Source: Mesorhizobium hawassense
GTDB lineage: Bacteria; Pseudomonadota; Alphaproteobacteria; Rhizobiales; Rhizobiaceae
Assembly: GCF_003289945.1 (NCBI RefSeq)
Contig: NZ_QMBP01000004.1
Coordinates: 248,001 to 312,000, forward strand
Reading direction: 5' to 3'
DNA: 64,000 bases
Shown here: piece by piece, positions 53,580 to 62,050 of the stretch
How the letters are laid out: the number at the start of each line of letters is the position of its first letter
Numbering within the stretch: the stretch's first letter is position 1
Translations under genes and position numbers: made by a program
The notes under the pieces: model-generated
The model's database searches: none
What the model was told of the DNA's origin: nothing
Seen by the model: the letters and a program-made list of their open reading frames with translations, nothing else

Positions 53580-54620
53580 ATGGCCGAAGAAGCTGAGGAA
53601 AAGAAACTTCCGGCATCCGACAAGAAGCTGCGCGACGCGCGTCGCAAAGGCCAGGTTCCCCAGAGCCGCGACCTTATCTCGGGCTTCACATTCTTCGCAG
53701 TGCTCGCGTATCTTTACTTCTCCTGGCCGATGCTCTTCAGGCACCTTTCGGAACTCGTGCAGACCGTGACCGTGCCTGGCGGTTCGTTTGGCGATGTCAG
53801 CCTGCTCGCCATCCGGCATTTCTTCTCGCTGCTGATGCTTGCCATGCTGCCGCTGGTCGCCATCGTTGTCGTTTTCACCGCGGTCTTCGGCATGCTGGGG
53901 ACGTTCGGGCCGGTCCTCTCGTTCGAGCCGCTCAAGCCGCAGTTCGATCACATAAACCCGGCCAAGGGCCTGCAGAAGATCCTTTCGCTCCGCAACGTCA
54001 TCGAGTTTGCCAAAGGCGTGATCAAGCTGGTGATGCTGGCATGCCTCTTCGTCGTCATCCTGATCACATGGCTGCAGCCGCTTTTCGATGCGCCGGGTTG
54101 CGGTCCGTCATGCCTGGGGTCGGTGATCAAGGCAGTCCTGACGCCTCTGGGAATCGCCGCCAGCCTGGCTTTCGTCGTCATCGGCGTGATCGATGTCCCC
54201 ATTCAACGCTGGCTGTTTCTTCGCGACATGCGCATGACGACGACCGAGTACAAGCGCGAACACAAGGATCTCGAAGGCGATCCCTTGATCCGCCATGAAC
54301 AGCAGCGGCAGCGGCGCGAGGCGGTGATACGGCCAGCGAAGCTGGGCGTGAAAAATGCGGTCATCGTCTTCGTATCCGGTGACCGGGCCGTGGCGTTGCG
54401 TTACATCAGGGGCGAAACGCCGGTGCCAACGGTCGTCGGCAAGGGTCAGGGGCGCGTTGCCAACGAGATAGTGGCTCAAGCGCGCCAGGCCGGTATTCCG
54501 TTGGTCGAGGATAGCGCCCTCGCCGAAGCGCTCTTCGAGAATGCGAACACCGGATCATATATCGGCCAGCAGATGTTTGCGCCGGTCGTTCGCCATCTCG
54601 TCCGGCATGGCCTCACTTGA
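53580..54620 (+). CDS. sctU: T3SS export switch protein SctU (RhcU; YscU/FlhB family), NPTH motif absent
   Basis: A 346-residue protein with the usual N-terminus (DKKLRDARRKGQVPQSRDLISGF), four membrane helices to about residue 215, and the cytoplasmic linker (TTTEYKREHKDLEGDPLIRHEQQRQRREA). The C-terminal domain keeps ALRYIRGETPVP and a full helical end. At the invariant NPTH autocleavage site the sequence reads VSGD (residues 265-268), so self-cleavage by the Asn-Pro mechanism is not possible. The three other forward and reverse readings do not restore it. The protein lies 423 bases after sctV. Confidence 0.92.
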   Translation: MAEEAEEKKLPASDKKLRDARRKGQVPQSRDLISGFTFFAVLAYLYFSWPMLFRHLSELVQTVTVPGGSFGDVSLLAIRHFFSLLMLAMLPLVAIVVVFTAVFGMLGTFGPVLSFEPLKPQFDHINPAKGLQKILSLRNVIEFAKGVIKLVMLACLFVVILITWLQPLFDAPGCGPSCLGSVIKAVLTPLGIAASLAFVVIGVIDVPIQRWLFLRDMRMTTTEYKREHKDLEGDPLIRHEQQRQRREAVIRPAKLGVKNAVIVFVSGDRAVALRYIRGETPVPTVVGKGQGRVANEIVAQARQAGIPLVEDSALAEALFENANTGSYIGQQMFAPVVRHLVRHGLT

Positions 54621-54652
54621 GGGCGTTCAGTGTCCCTGCCCCGTTCGCAAGC

Positions 54653-55333
54653 CTATTGGGCGACTTGGGACACGGCTGACATCAGTTCCTGCGGGTTTGG
54701 CGCCCCAAACATGTATCGCCCACCCTCCGGAACCTCCGTGAAGCTCCAGCGGACGATTCCCTGCCTGTCCAGCAGGAACTGACCGACCAGTTGTCCGTGT
54801 CCCGTCGCAATCATCCGCTCGTCGGCTTCGGTCAGTTCGTAGTGGTCCTTCTTGTCGAGGATTTCGCCGGCCGCCATAGGGTTCATGGGACCGGGCAATT
54901 CGCCTGGCATCTCGACCCGCATTTCCATGGCCGCCGCCATCGAGACCTTGTACGGCCAGACCGTCTCGGTTTCGGTGAATTCGAGATTGGGCAGGCCAAA
55001 AGCACGATGTGAAGCGCGTTCAGGGTCGGAGGCCGCAAGCAGATTCGGCATCGGGTGGTAGCGGAAATAGAGACGCGCCCGCTCGATCGGTGTGTTGACC
55101 ACCGTCAGGCTCCCCACGCCCTTTTCGCGCAGCTCCGGATCTAGTCGCGCCTGGGCGGCGATATGGCGCCGGCAGAACGCGCAGTGCAGGCCCCGAAACA
55201 AGCCGATCAGCACCGGTTTTTGTCCGCGAAAGTCATCAAGCGCGATCTTGCCTTCCTGGGTGATGGCGTCGAGCACCACGTTCGGCGCGCGGTCGCCCGG
55301 CTGAAGCGGCATCAAGTCAATACGCGCGGACAT
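54653..55333 (-). CDS. Peroxiredoxin-like (AhpC/TSA, redoxin) protein
   Basis: A 226-residue thioredoxin-fold protein: LQPGDRAPNVVLDAI start, and GLFRGLHCAFCRRHIAAQ with a CxxC at about residues 50-53 in the peroxiredoxin active-site place. A long insert (MPGELPGPMNPMAAGEILD) follows, then GQLVGQFLLDRQGIVRW. It probably reduces peroxides or disulfides in the cytoplasm. ATG at 55333 chosen because the fold begins there; it follows the cyclase-type regulator by 19 bases on the same strand, so they may be co-transcribed. Confidence 0.8.
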   Translation of the reverse strand: MSARIDLMPLQPGDRAPNVVLDAITQEGKIALDDFRGQKPVLIGLFRGLHCAFCRRHIAAQARLDPELREKGVGSLTVVNTPIERARLYFRYHPMPNLLAASDPERASHRAFGLPNLEFTETETVWPYKVSMAAAMEMRVEMPGELPGPMNPMAAGEILDKKDHYELTEADERMIATGHGQLVGQFLLDRQGIVRWSFTEVPEGGRYMFGAPNPQELMSAVSQVAQ

Positions 55334-55352
55334 TTCCAACCTCCCACCCCGG

Positions 55353-58300
55353 CTAGTCGAGAAAAGGCAGCACCACAAGCGTTTCCGGGTCGAGCCCGTG
55401 CTGAGCGCATATACCCTGCGCCAGGGAAAAGTAGCGTTCGGCCTCGGCCAGATTGTCGAGGTCGAGATTAAGCGTTGCCAGGCCATCATAGCACGGAAAC
55501 AAAAGTTGCGGTTCACCCGTGTCGCGCGCCACGTCCAGTGCCTCGTGGAACAATCCAGCCGCCAGATCCGGACGGCCGTTGCATTGGTGGATCTGCCCAA
55601 GCACGATCAACGGCACGGGCAGGTGCTCTCGCTGGTCGAGTGCCCGGTCGATCTCGATCGCTTTCTCGGCGGCAGGCACGCCCTCCGTGGGACAGCGGTC
55701 TGTGAAAGTACAGCAAGCGACCGCCAGATTGACGAGAAGGCGGGCCTGGAAGCCCAGATCACCGATACGGCGCGCCACTTCGAGACCGCGGCGGCAGACC
55801 TCCATCGCCCGCGCCGGGTCGATGGTCGTGTACAGCACGCCGAGATTGGTGTAGCCCCGGCAGGCCGCGCCCAGCAGCCCGGCGGCTTCGGCCAATTCGA
55901 TGCTGCGCTCGACCTGACGCACGGCTTCATGGTTTCGCCCGAGCCGGGCCAGCGCGACAGCCTTGGTGTTGAGCGCTTCAGCGGTCGCAAGCGTGGCATC
56001 ACGCCCCATCTCCGAGACATGCTCCGTTGTCAGAGTGCCGACGCAATCCAGCGCCGCGTCTGCCCATTTCGCGGCAAGCGCGTGATCTCCGCTTCGGAAC
56101 GCCTGCCGCCCACGTTCCTGCCAAAGATGGGCCTTCTCGACCGGGGCGTCGGCGCCGTCGAGGAGCGCTGCCGCTTCAGCATAGCGGGCTTCCGCCTTGT
56201 CGCGCTTGCCGACGTCCCAGAGCAGTCGACCGATCTTACGCAAAACGCGCGCCGAAGCGACACGATCGGTTGACTCGCGGTATGCCTGCAACACCGTCTC
56301 GTAGTGGTGGTGCGCGATCTCGCGGCGGCCAGCCGCGCCGCTCAGATCGGCAATGCGTTCTGCAATTGCCAGTTTGAGCGGTGTTTGCCCGATCGCACCC
56401 AACGCCGTCAGTGCTCGCTCGTAGAAACGAAGGGCGTCGTCGTTGGCGTAGATCATGCGAGCGCGATCGCCTGCAGCCTGCAGGTAATGCGCGCCCCTCT
56501 CCCGCTCGGCACTCTGCGCGAAATGATGACCGAGCACGGTCAAATCCTCGAGCCGTTCCGGCTTGTCGCCGAACAGTTGTTCCAAGGCAGCGCCGACCCG
56601 CCCGTGGATGTCGGTTCGGCGTTGCAGGAGCAGATTCTGGTAGATCACGTCCTGCAGCAATGTTTGCGTAAAGCGGTAGCTCTGCGATGAGACCGAGCCT
56701 GATCCAGCAACTTCCTCGATGATCTCCGCATCGCAAAGCAGTTCGCAGCCGGCTTCCAGCCGGCCGGGATCGGCTGTCACGGTTTTCAGAAGTGTGGCGT
56801 CAAAGCGCGGGCCGATTACCGCGGCCTCCTGGGCCAACCGGCGCACCTCTTGGGGCAACCGGTCGACCCGAGCAAGCAGCATGGCCTGGATGGTGGCGGG
56901 AATGCCGGTTTCGACTTCGCCTGCCACAGTCCGCCATCGCTGGCCCTCGCGCGTCAGTACCCCGCGATCGATAAGGCCGCGAACGATCTCCTCTACAAAA
57001 AGTGGGTTGCCGCCCGCGCGATCGAGTATCTGGTCGAGAAGCCCTCCTGCGGAGTTTACCCAGCCCTCGCCGAAAAGCGCCGCCAGCAGGCTGCGTCCGT
57101 CATCACTGTTGAGCGGTGAAAGCCTGAGCGCTGTGTGACTGACCCGACTTGAATCGAGCTGGCCGTTATCCGGCCCCGGACGATGCGTGACCAGCACCAT
57201 CAGCCGCGTGCGTTCCAACCTGTCCATCACGAAACGCAGTGCCTCGAGCGACACGGCGTCGGCCCAGTGCAGGTCTTCGAGGACAATCAACAGCGGCGAC
57301 AACGCAAGCCGCCGTTCGATGATCGTGCGGACGGCGTAGAGAATTTGCCGCCGCAGTTGCTCGGGCTCGACATGCTGCAAGGTGGCATCGGGGTCGCCAA
57401 GGCCAAGCACATGGTAGAGCAAGGGCAACAGCCGCTTCGCCTCCTCACCCTGTAGGCCAAGATCGGTAAGCAGGGCTGCGAGCTTCCCCCGCATTTCCTC
57501 TCCACTGTCGTTTTGCATCATCCCGGCGGCGCTACGCACCACTGCGCCCAAGGTGCCAAATGATTGTTCGCCCAGCGGTGAGCACGTGGCCTGCCGCACG
57601 GCGACGTTGCGAAAACGATCCTCGTCGCCGACGCGGGCGACGAACTCCTTCACCAGCCGCGATTTGCCGATACCCGCTTCTCCGACGAGGCGCACGAGCT
57701 GGGCCGAGCCGCCGCACGCCTGATCGAGGCACGCCAGCATTCTGTGGAGCTCCGCGCCACGACCTATCAGCGGAGCGCCGAGGCCGAGCGCCTCGAGTCC
57801 GCGCGCCGCGCGAGGCGCCGCGAGCGGTACGCCCAGACGATGGACGAGCACGCTGCCGGCCTTGCCACGAAGACCGACATCGCCCAGCGACTCGTAAGCG
57901 AAGGCATGCCGGGTCAGCCTGTGGGTGAGCTCGCCGACCAGCACCTCACCCGGTGCGGCCATCGATTGCAGCCGTTGCGCCGTGTTCACCGTGTCGCCGG
58001 TCACCGAATAGGATTTGGCGGTGCCAATGCCCAATCCGCCGGTGACGACCGGACCGGTGTTGATGCCGATGTGGAGCATCAGCGGCGAGCCGGAGCGGGG
58101 CGCCCTTTCGGCGAGCCGCGCCGTCCGGGCGATCATATCGAGAGCGGCGCGAAGCGCTCGTTCGGGATCGTCTTCGTGCGCGACGGGCGCACCGAACAGG
58201 GCAAGCAGTGCATCGCCCATGAATTTGTCGACGAAGCCATCAAATTTCTGCACGGCCGCCGTCAATTCCTGGAACAGCTCGTTCTGCAGCGTCTGCATCA

Positions 58301-58652
58301 CCTCGGGGTCGAGCTGTTCGCTGAGTGTCGTGAAGCCGCAAAGATCGGCGAACAGGACCGTTACCGTCCGCCGATCGGCATCGGATGCCGGATGCCGCCT
58401 TTCTTCGCCTGCGATGTTCGCAAGCAGCGACGGAGGTCGAGAGGGCGGCGCAATGGTCCGGCTTGGTGGCGGGGCAGGCGCTTCCACGACTTTTGCGGAT
58501 CCACCCATGCTTGCCCCACATTTCGGACAGAACCCGAAATCGGGCGCGCAGAGATAGCCGCAACTCGCGCATGGCACCGGCTGGCGCCTGCCGCACTTCG
58601 GACAGAAGGCGTAGCCGCTCTCGACCTCGTACCCGCACCCCGAGCAGTCCAT
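55353..58652 (-). CDS. Zinc-ribbon / class III adenylate cyclase / AAA ATPase / TPR signalling protein
   Basis: A 1099-residue protein. Two zinc ribbons (MDCSGCG ... FCPKCGRR and CASCGYLC ... FCPKCGAS, residues 1-50) lead into a class III nucleotide cyclase domain (about 90-265: TVLFADLCGFTTLSEQ and KFMGDALLALFGAP carry the metal Asp residues). An ATPase domain with Walker A GEAGIGKS near residue 325 and LIVLEDLHWADAVSLEAL follows, and about ten TPR-like repeats run from residue 700 to the end. The family is common in Rhizobiales; input signals and downstream targets are unknown. ATG at 58652 chosen because the zinc ribbon starts there. Confidence 0.88.
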   Translation of the reverse strand: MDCSGCGYEVESGYAFCPKCGRRQPVPCASCGYLCAPDFGFCPKCGASMGGSAKVVEAPAPPPSRTIAPPSRPPSLLANIAGEERRHPASDADRRTVTVLFADLCGFTTLSEQLDPEVMQTLQNELFQELTAAVQKFDGFVDKFMGDALLALFGAPVAHEDDPERALRAALDMIARTARLAERAPRSGSPLMLHIGINTGPVVTGGLGIGTAKSYSVTGDTVNTAQRLQSMAAPGEVLVGELTHRLTRHAFAYESLGDVGLRGKAGSVLVHRLGVPLAAPRAARGLEALGLGAPLIGRGAELHRMLACLDQACGGSAQLVRLVGEAGIGKSRLVKEFVARVGDEDRFRNVAVRQATCSPLGEQSFGTLGAVVRSAAGMMQNDSGEEMRGKLAALLTDLGLQGEEAKRLLPLLYHVLGLGDPDATLQHVEPEQLRRQILYAVRTIIERRLALSPLLIVLEDLHWADAVSLEALRFVMDRLERTRLMVLVTHRPGPDNGQLDSSRVSHTALRLSPLNSDDGRSLLAALFGEGWVNSAGGLLDQILDRAGGNPLFVEEIVRGLIDRGVLTREGQRWRTVAGEVETGIPATIQAMLLARVDRLPQEVRRLAQEAAVIGPRFDATLLKTVTADPGRLEAGCELLCDAEIIEEVAGSGSVSSQSYRFTQTLLQDVIYQNLLLQRRTDIHGRVGAALEQLFGDKPERLEDLTVLGHHFAQSAERERGAHYLQAAGDRARMIYANDDALRFYERALTALGAIGQTPLKLAIAERIADLSGAAGRREIAHHHYETVLQAYRESTDRVASARVLRKIGRLLWDVGKRDKAEARYAEAAALLDGADAPVEKAHLWQERGRQAFRSGDHALAAKWADAALDCVGTLTTEHVSEMGRDATLATAEALNTKAVALARLGRNHEAVRQVERSIELAEAAGLLGAACRGYTNLGVLYTTIDPARAMEVCRRGLEVARRIGDLGFQARLLVNLAVACCTFTDRCPTEGVPAAEKAIEIDRALDQREHLPVPLIVLGQIHQCNGRPDLAAGLFHEALDVARDTGEPQLLFPCYDGLATLNLDLDNLAEAERYFSLAQGICAQHGLDPETLVVLPFLD

Positions 58653-59008
58653 GGAACAGACCTCACTTGGGCCGTTACGGCGTGATTCCGCTGCGCACGT
58701 CACGGTGTTCACTAGGATGAACCGATAGCTGTCGACCGGCAAGCGGCTGCGCAAATGAGCCTTGAGAACGCAACTCGCAAGCCCCGGCGTATCGACCTCG
58801 GATCTAGCTCCCAGGTTTCAAGCCACTCCTTTGTGCCTGCCTCCAATTCGCCCCGATCTTGACATGAGCATTGCTGCCATCCGATGCCGTCATTCGTTGA
58901 CATCCCCCGACTCTTGCCGAAGAAAACGAAAGCTTGATGATCCAGGACAATGCCACCTCATGCGCTGCGGTATCGGCGCTCAGTGCCGGGCGAAGCGGGT
59001 AAGACGGC
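58653..59008. other. Intergenic stretch between the cyclase gene and the glycosyltransferase fusion
   Basis: About 356 bases between divergent genes. Short open frames here are not supported by codon pattern or ribosome sites. No repeat, tRNA or clear promoter is visible, though promoters for both flanking genes must lie here. Confidence 0.5.
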
Positions 59009-61870
59009 GTGACTTATATTCCCTTGGTTTCAATCGTGGTCCCCGCGCACAACGCCGAGGAAACGCTGGCGTTCGCGCTCGATTGCCTGCTCGATCAGGA
59101 AATAGCGGATTGGGAGGCGGTCATCGTCGACGACGCCTCCACGGACCGCACCCCCGCGATCATCGCCGGTTATGTGGAGCGCGATGCCCGCTTTCGGACG
59201 CTGAGCTCTTCCGCGTTTAGCGCCGCCGGCGCGCGCAATGGTGGGATTTCGACGGCGCGCGGCCAGTGGCTCATGTTTCTGGACGCGGACGACTGGGTGG
59301 ATGCCAGCTTCCTTGCGAAAATGCTGGCTGCGCTGAAAACCGCTCCCGATGCGGTGGCCGCCTATTGCGGTGCCCGGCGTGTGATGCCCGATGGCGGACT
59401 TACCCCGTCGAGCATCTCGACGGAGGTTGCGGTCCAGCCGTTCGAAACATTCGCCCGCCGGTGTTCCATTCGCACGCACGCGCTGCTGGTCGACCGGGAG
59501 ACAATCGTCGGGTTGGGCGGTTTCGATGTGTCGCTGCGCACCTGCGAGGACTGGGATCTGTGGCAGCGTCTCGCACGTCTAGGCGGAAATTGGGTGATGG
59601 TCGACGAGCCGCTCGCTTTCTATCGGATCAGCCCCAACTCGCTGTCGCGCACTTCGGCGCAGGTGATGGCAGATGCGGAAATCGTGATCGCCCGCGGCTT
59701 TTCTCCTGATCCCAGGGTCAAACGCCCCGCACCGGCTCACGCCAATGGAGCGATCGAGGCGAACGGCGGCACTGCTTCCGAAGCGCTCGCGTGGTTCGCT
59801 CTGTGGAACGCCGCGTCGGATTGCGGCAGCGGCTCGCGCCCGATCGACTTGCAGCCCCTCTATGCGCTGCCGGCAGGACGTAAGTGGGCGCGTGAGGCCG
59901 CCAAGGTGATCTTCGATGGGCTTATGGTCGGAAGCCTGTCGGCGCCAGCGCAACTGGCCGCCAGGTGGGACGGGTTCGGTGGCGCCATCACCGGGTTGAT
60001 CGTCGAACTCGGCAAGCTCTGGGGCGATCCGGCTACGGGTCGCCGAGTTCAGTATTATCTTGAGCAAATGCTTCTCGACGTCGACGACCTTGCCGCGCCG
60101 CGCAGGCTGGCGCTGACATTGGGAATTCGCGTCGACGCTCGAAATCCGACCTCGGTCGAACTTCCGGAAGGAATCGATCAAATCTACGCCCATCTGATGA
60201 TGGACGGCCAGATCGAGGCGCGCCTGCAGTTCGGCGCGCTCGGGACAGTGACGAGGCGTCACTGGATTGAATTAACCCCGAATTCCGTGCCCGCTGAGCA
60301 GCTTGTGCGCCGGCCTGATCGGGACAGCCACTTCGGCAAGCTAGCGCGATTGGCGGCCGAAGCGCGGGCGCTGGTCCGGTCGAGCGCCGAAGCTCCAGGA
60401 CCCCTTGCAGCGCCGCGCCGTGCACGGCCTGCGGATGGGAACGACAAGGATCGCACGTCGTTCTGGAATCACCATTTCGCGACCGAGGATCCCTGGAACT
60501 ATACTTCGCCCTACGAGCAGGAAAAATATCAGCGGCAGCTCGAAATTCTGCCTGCCGGTCCCATCGGCCGGGCGCTTGAACTGGCCTGCGCGGAGGGCCA
60601 CTTCACGCGGCAGTTGGCGCCGCGAGTGGGCCGTTTGACCGCGACTGACATCTCCGCCGTAGCCATCGGGCGAGCGCGTGCACGATGCGGCGATTTGCCC
60701 AATGTCGAGTTCGGCGTACTGGATTTCTCCGCCGACGCGCTGCCGGGCAAGATGGACCTCATCGTCTGTTCGGAAGTGCTCTACTACCTGGACGATCTCG
60801 CCGAGTTGCGGCGCGTTGCCAAAAAACTCGTCGAGGCGTTGGCGCCTGGCGGCAGTTTCATCAGCGCGCACGCATTCGTCCTGCGTGACAATCTTGAAAG
60901 GACGGGCTTCGACTGGAACACATTCGGCGCACAAGCGATCTCAGAGACGCTGGCAGCGACCGAAGGCCTCGTCCTCGAGCAATCGATTGAGACCGAGCTC
61001 TATCGCATAGACCGCTTCCGACGCCTGTCGCCAGGCGATGTGGCGACGGAACCGATGGTTGATCATGTGCCCATCCGCGCGCCCGTCGAAATCGGCGTCG
61101 CGCGAAAAATCGTCTGGGGCGGAGCGCGGGCCTTGCGCCGCGACGTCGCACGTAGCGAGCGGCGACAGCATATCCCGGTCCTCATGTATCACAGCGTCGC
61201 CGACGATGGTCCGTCCGCGCTGGCCCGGTTTCGGTGCACGCCCGCCGCATTCGGCAGCCAGATGGCATGGCTGCGCGCCAACGGCTTTCACGCGATTTCG
61301 TCCGAGCAGCTGGAATCGTTCATCGCCAACCGTCAACCCTTCATTGGCCGCCCGGTGCTCATCACGTTTGACGACGGTTTCCAGAACTTTGCCGACCATG
61401 CGTGGCCGATCCTGCGCGCAAACGACCTGACCGCGGAAGTGTTTCTGGTGACGGACCTGGTGGGTGAAAGTGCACAATGGGACGCCGTCAGCGGGCCGCC
61501 GACGCCGCTTATGGACGCCGCGACGGTGCGCCGCCTCGCCGGCGAAGGCGCGTTCTTCGGGAGCCATCTGGCGACGCATCGCGCGATCGATGGCCTGTCG
61601 AGTTCCGACTTGGCCGCCGAGCTCCTGCGTTCCCGCATGTTCATCGAACGGTGGACCGGCCGGCCAACCACGGCGTTCGCGGCACCCTTCTCCGTCACCG
61701 ACCGACGGCTTGGCCGGCTGGCCAAGGAGTGCGGCTATCGGATCGGCTTCGGCGGCAGACACGGTCCGGCGAACCTCGATTGCAATCCCATCGATCTTCC
61801 GCGCATCGAGATCCGCGGGGATCGCTCGCTCGATAACTTTGTCGGCATCATCGAGGCGGTGCTGGAATGA
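59009..61870 (+). CDS. Trifunctional GT2 glycosyltransferase - NodS-like methyltransferase - NodB-like deacetylase fusion
   Basis: A 953-residue protein. Domain 1 (about 1-225): family 2 glycosyltransferase (SIVVPAHNAEETLAFALDCL, VDDASTDRT, LDADDWVD). Domain 2 (about 485-680): SAM methyltransferase of the NodS type (FWNHHFATEDPWNYTSPYEQ, LELACAEGHFTRQL). Domain 3 (about 720-950): polysaccharide deacetylase (PVLMYHSVADDG, ITFDDGFQNF with the catalytic Asp pair, GSHLATHRAI with the His residues). A linker of about 250 residues separates domains 1 and 2. It probably builds or modifies an amino-sugar-containing surface glycan. GTG start; no membrane segment, so cytoplasmic unless partnered. The same three activities in nod genes make Nod-factor backbones, but this is a separate family. 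Confidence 0.88.
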   Translation: MTYIPLVSIVVPAHNAEETLAFALDCLLDQEIADWEAVIVDDASTDRTPAIIAGYVERDARFRTLSSSAFSAAGARNGGISTARGQWLMFLDADDWVDASFLAKMLAALKTAPDAVAAYCGARRVMPDGGLTPSSISTEVAVQPFETFARRCSIRTHALLVDRETIVGLGGFDVSLRTCEDWDLWQRLARLGGNWVMVDEPLAFYRISPNSLSRTSAQVMADAEIVIARGFSPDPRVKRPAPAHANGAIEANGGTASEALAWFALWNAASDCGSGSRPIDLQPLYALPAGRKWAREAAKVIFDGLMVGSLSAPAQLAARWDGFGGAITGLIVELGKLWGDPATGRRVQYYLEQMLLDVDDLAAPRRLALTLGIRVDARNPTSVELPEGIDQIYAHLMMDGQIEARLQFGALGTVTRRHWIELTPNSVPAEQLVRRPDRDSHFGKLARLAAEARALVRSSAEAPGPLAAPRRARPADGNDKDRTSFWNHHFATEDPWNYTSPYEQEKYQRQLEILPAGPIGRALELACAEGHFTRQLAPRVGRLTATDISAVAIGRARARCGDLPNVEFGVLDFSADALPGKMDLIVCSEVLYYLDDLAELRRVAKKLVEALAPGGSFISAHAFVLRDNLERTGFDWNTFGAQAISETLAATEGLVLEQSIETELYRIDRFRRLSPGDVATEPMVDHVPIRAPVEIGVARKIVWGGARALRRDVARSERRQHIPVLMYHSVADDGPSALARFRCTPAAFGSQMAWLRANGFHAISSEQLESFIANRQPFIGRPVLITFDDGFQNFADHAWPILRANDLTAEVFLVTDLVGESAQWDAVSGPPTPLMDAATVRRLAGEGAFFGSHLATHRAIDGLSSSDLAAELLRSRMFIERWTGRPTTAFAAPFSVTDRRLGRLAKECGYRIGFGGRHGPANLDCNPIDLPRIEIRGDRSLDNFVGIIEAVLE

Positions 61871-61888
61871 AGCGGCCGGATCAGACGC

Positions 61889-62018
61889 CTAGAGCAATTC
61901 CAGGAAAAGTGCGAAGCGGTTAGGTTCGGCGACTTGACCGTAGCCTCCGTCCGGAATTGCGTAAAAACAAAGGGATAGAGCGTTTCGCCGTTTCCGTGAA
62001 ACGGTGAAACGCTCTAGA
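61889..62018. repeat. Dispersed palindromic intergenic repeat, copy B
   Basis: About 130 bases bounded by CTAGAGC and GCTCTAG, an inverted pair. It contains the shared core (ggaattgcgtaaaaacaaag, 61953-61972) and a strong hairpin at the right end (GCGTTTCGCCGTTTC with GAAACGGTGAAACGC, 61979-62013). It is copy A's counterpart at 1617-1733 and lies 19 bases after the fusion-protein stop. The hairpin may also serve as a terminator for both convergent genes. Confidence 0.8.
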
Positions 62019-62050
62019 AAATCGACCTGAAGCAAAGCCTGGGCCGAGGC

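Noticed and set aside
54360..54400. A frameshift explanation for the missing NPTH in sctU
   Set aside because: The flanking residues before and after are in the same frame and well conserved, and the other two frames over the site do not encode NPTH.
61979..62013. Hairpin in repeat copy B called as a simple terminator
   Set aside because: It is part of the repeat and is followed by TCTAGAAAATC without a T-run. Termination is possible but secondary.
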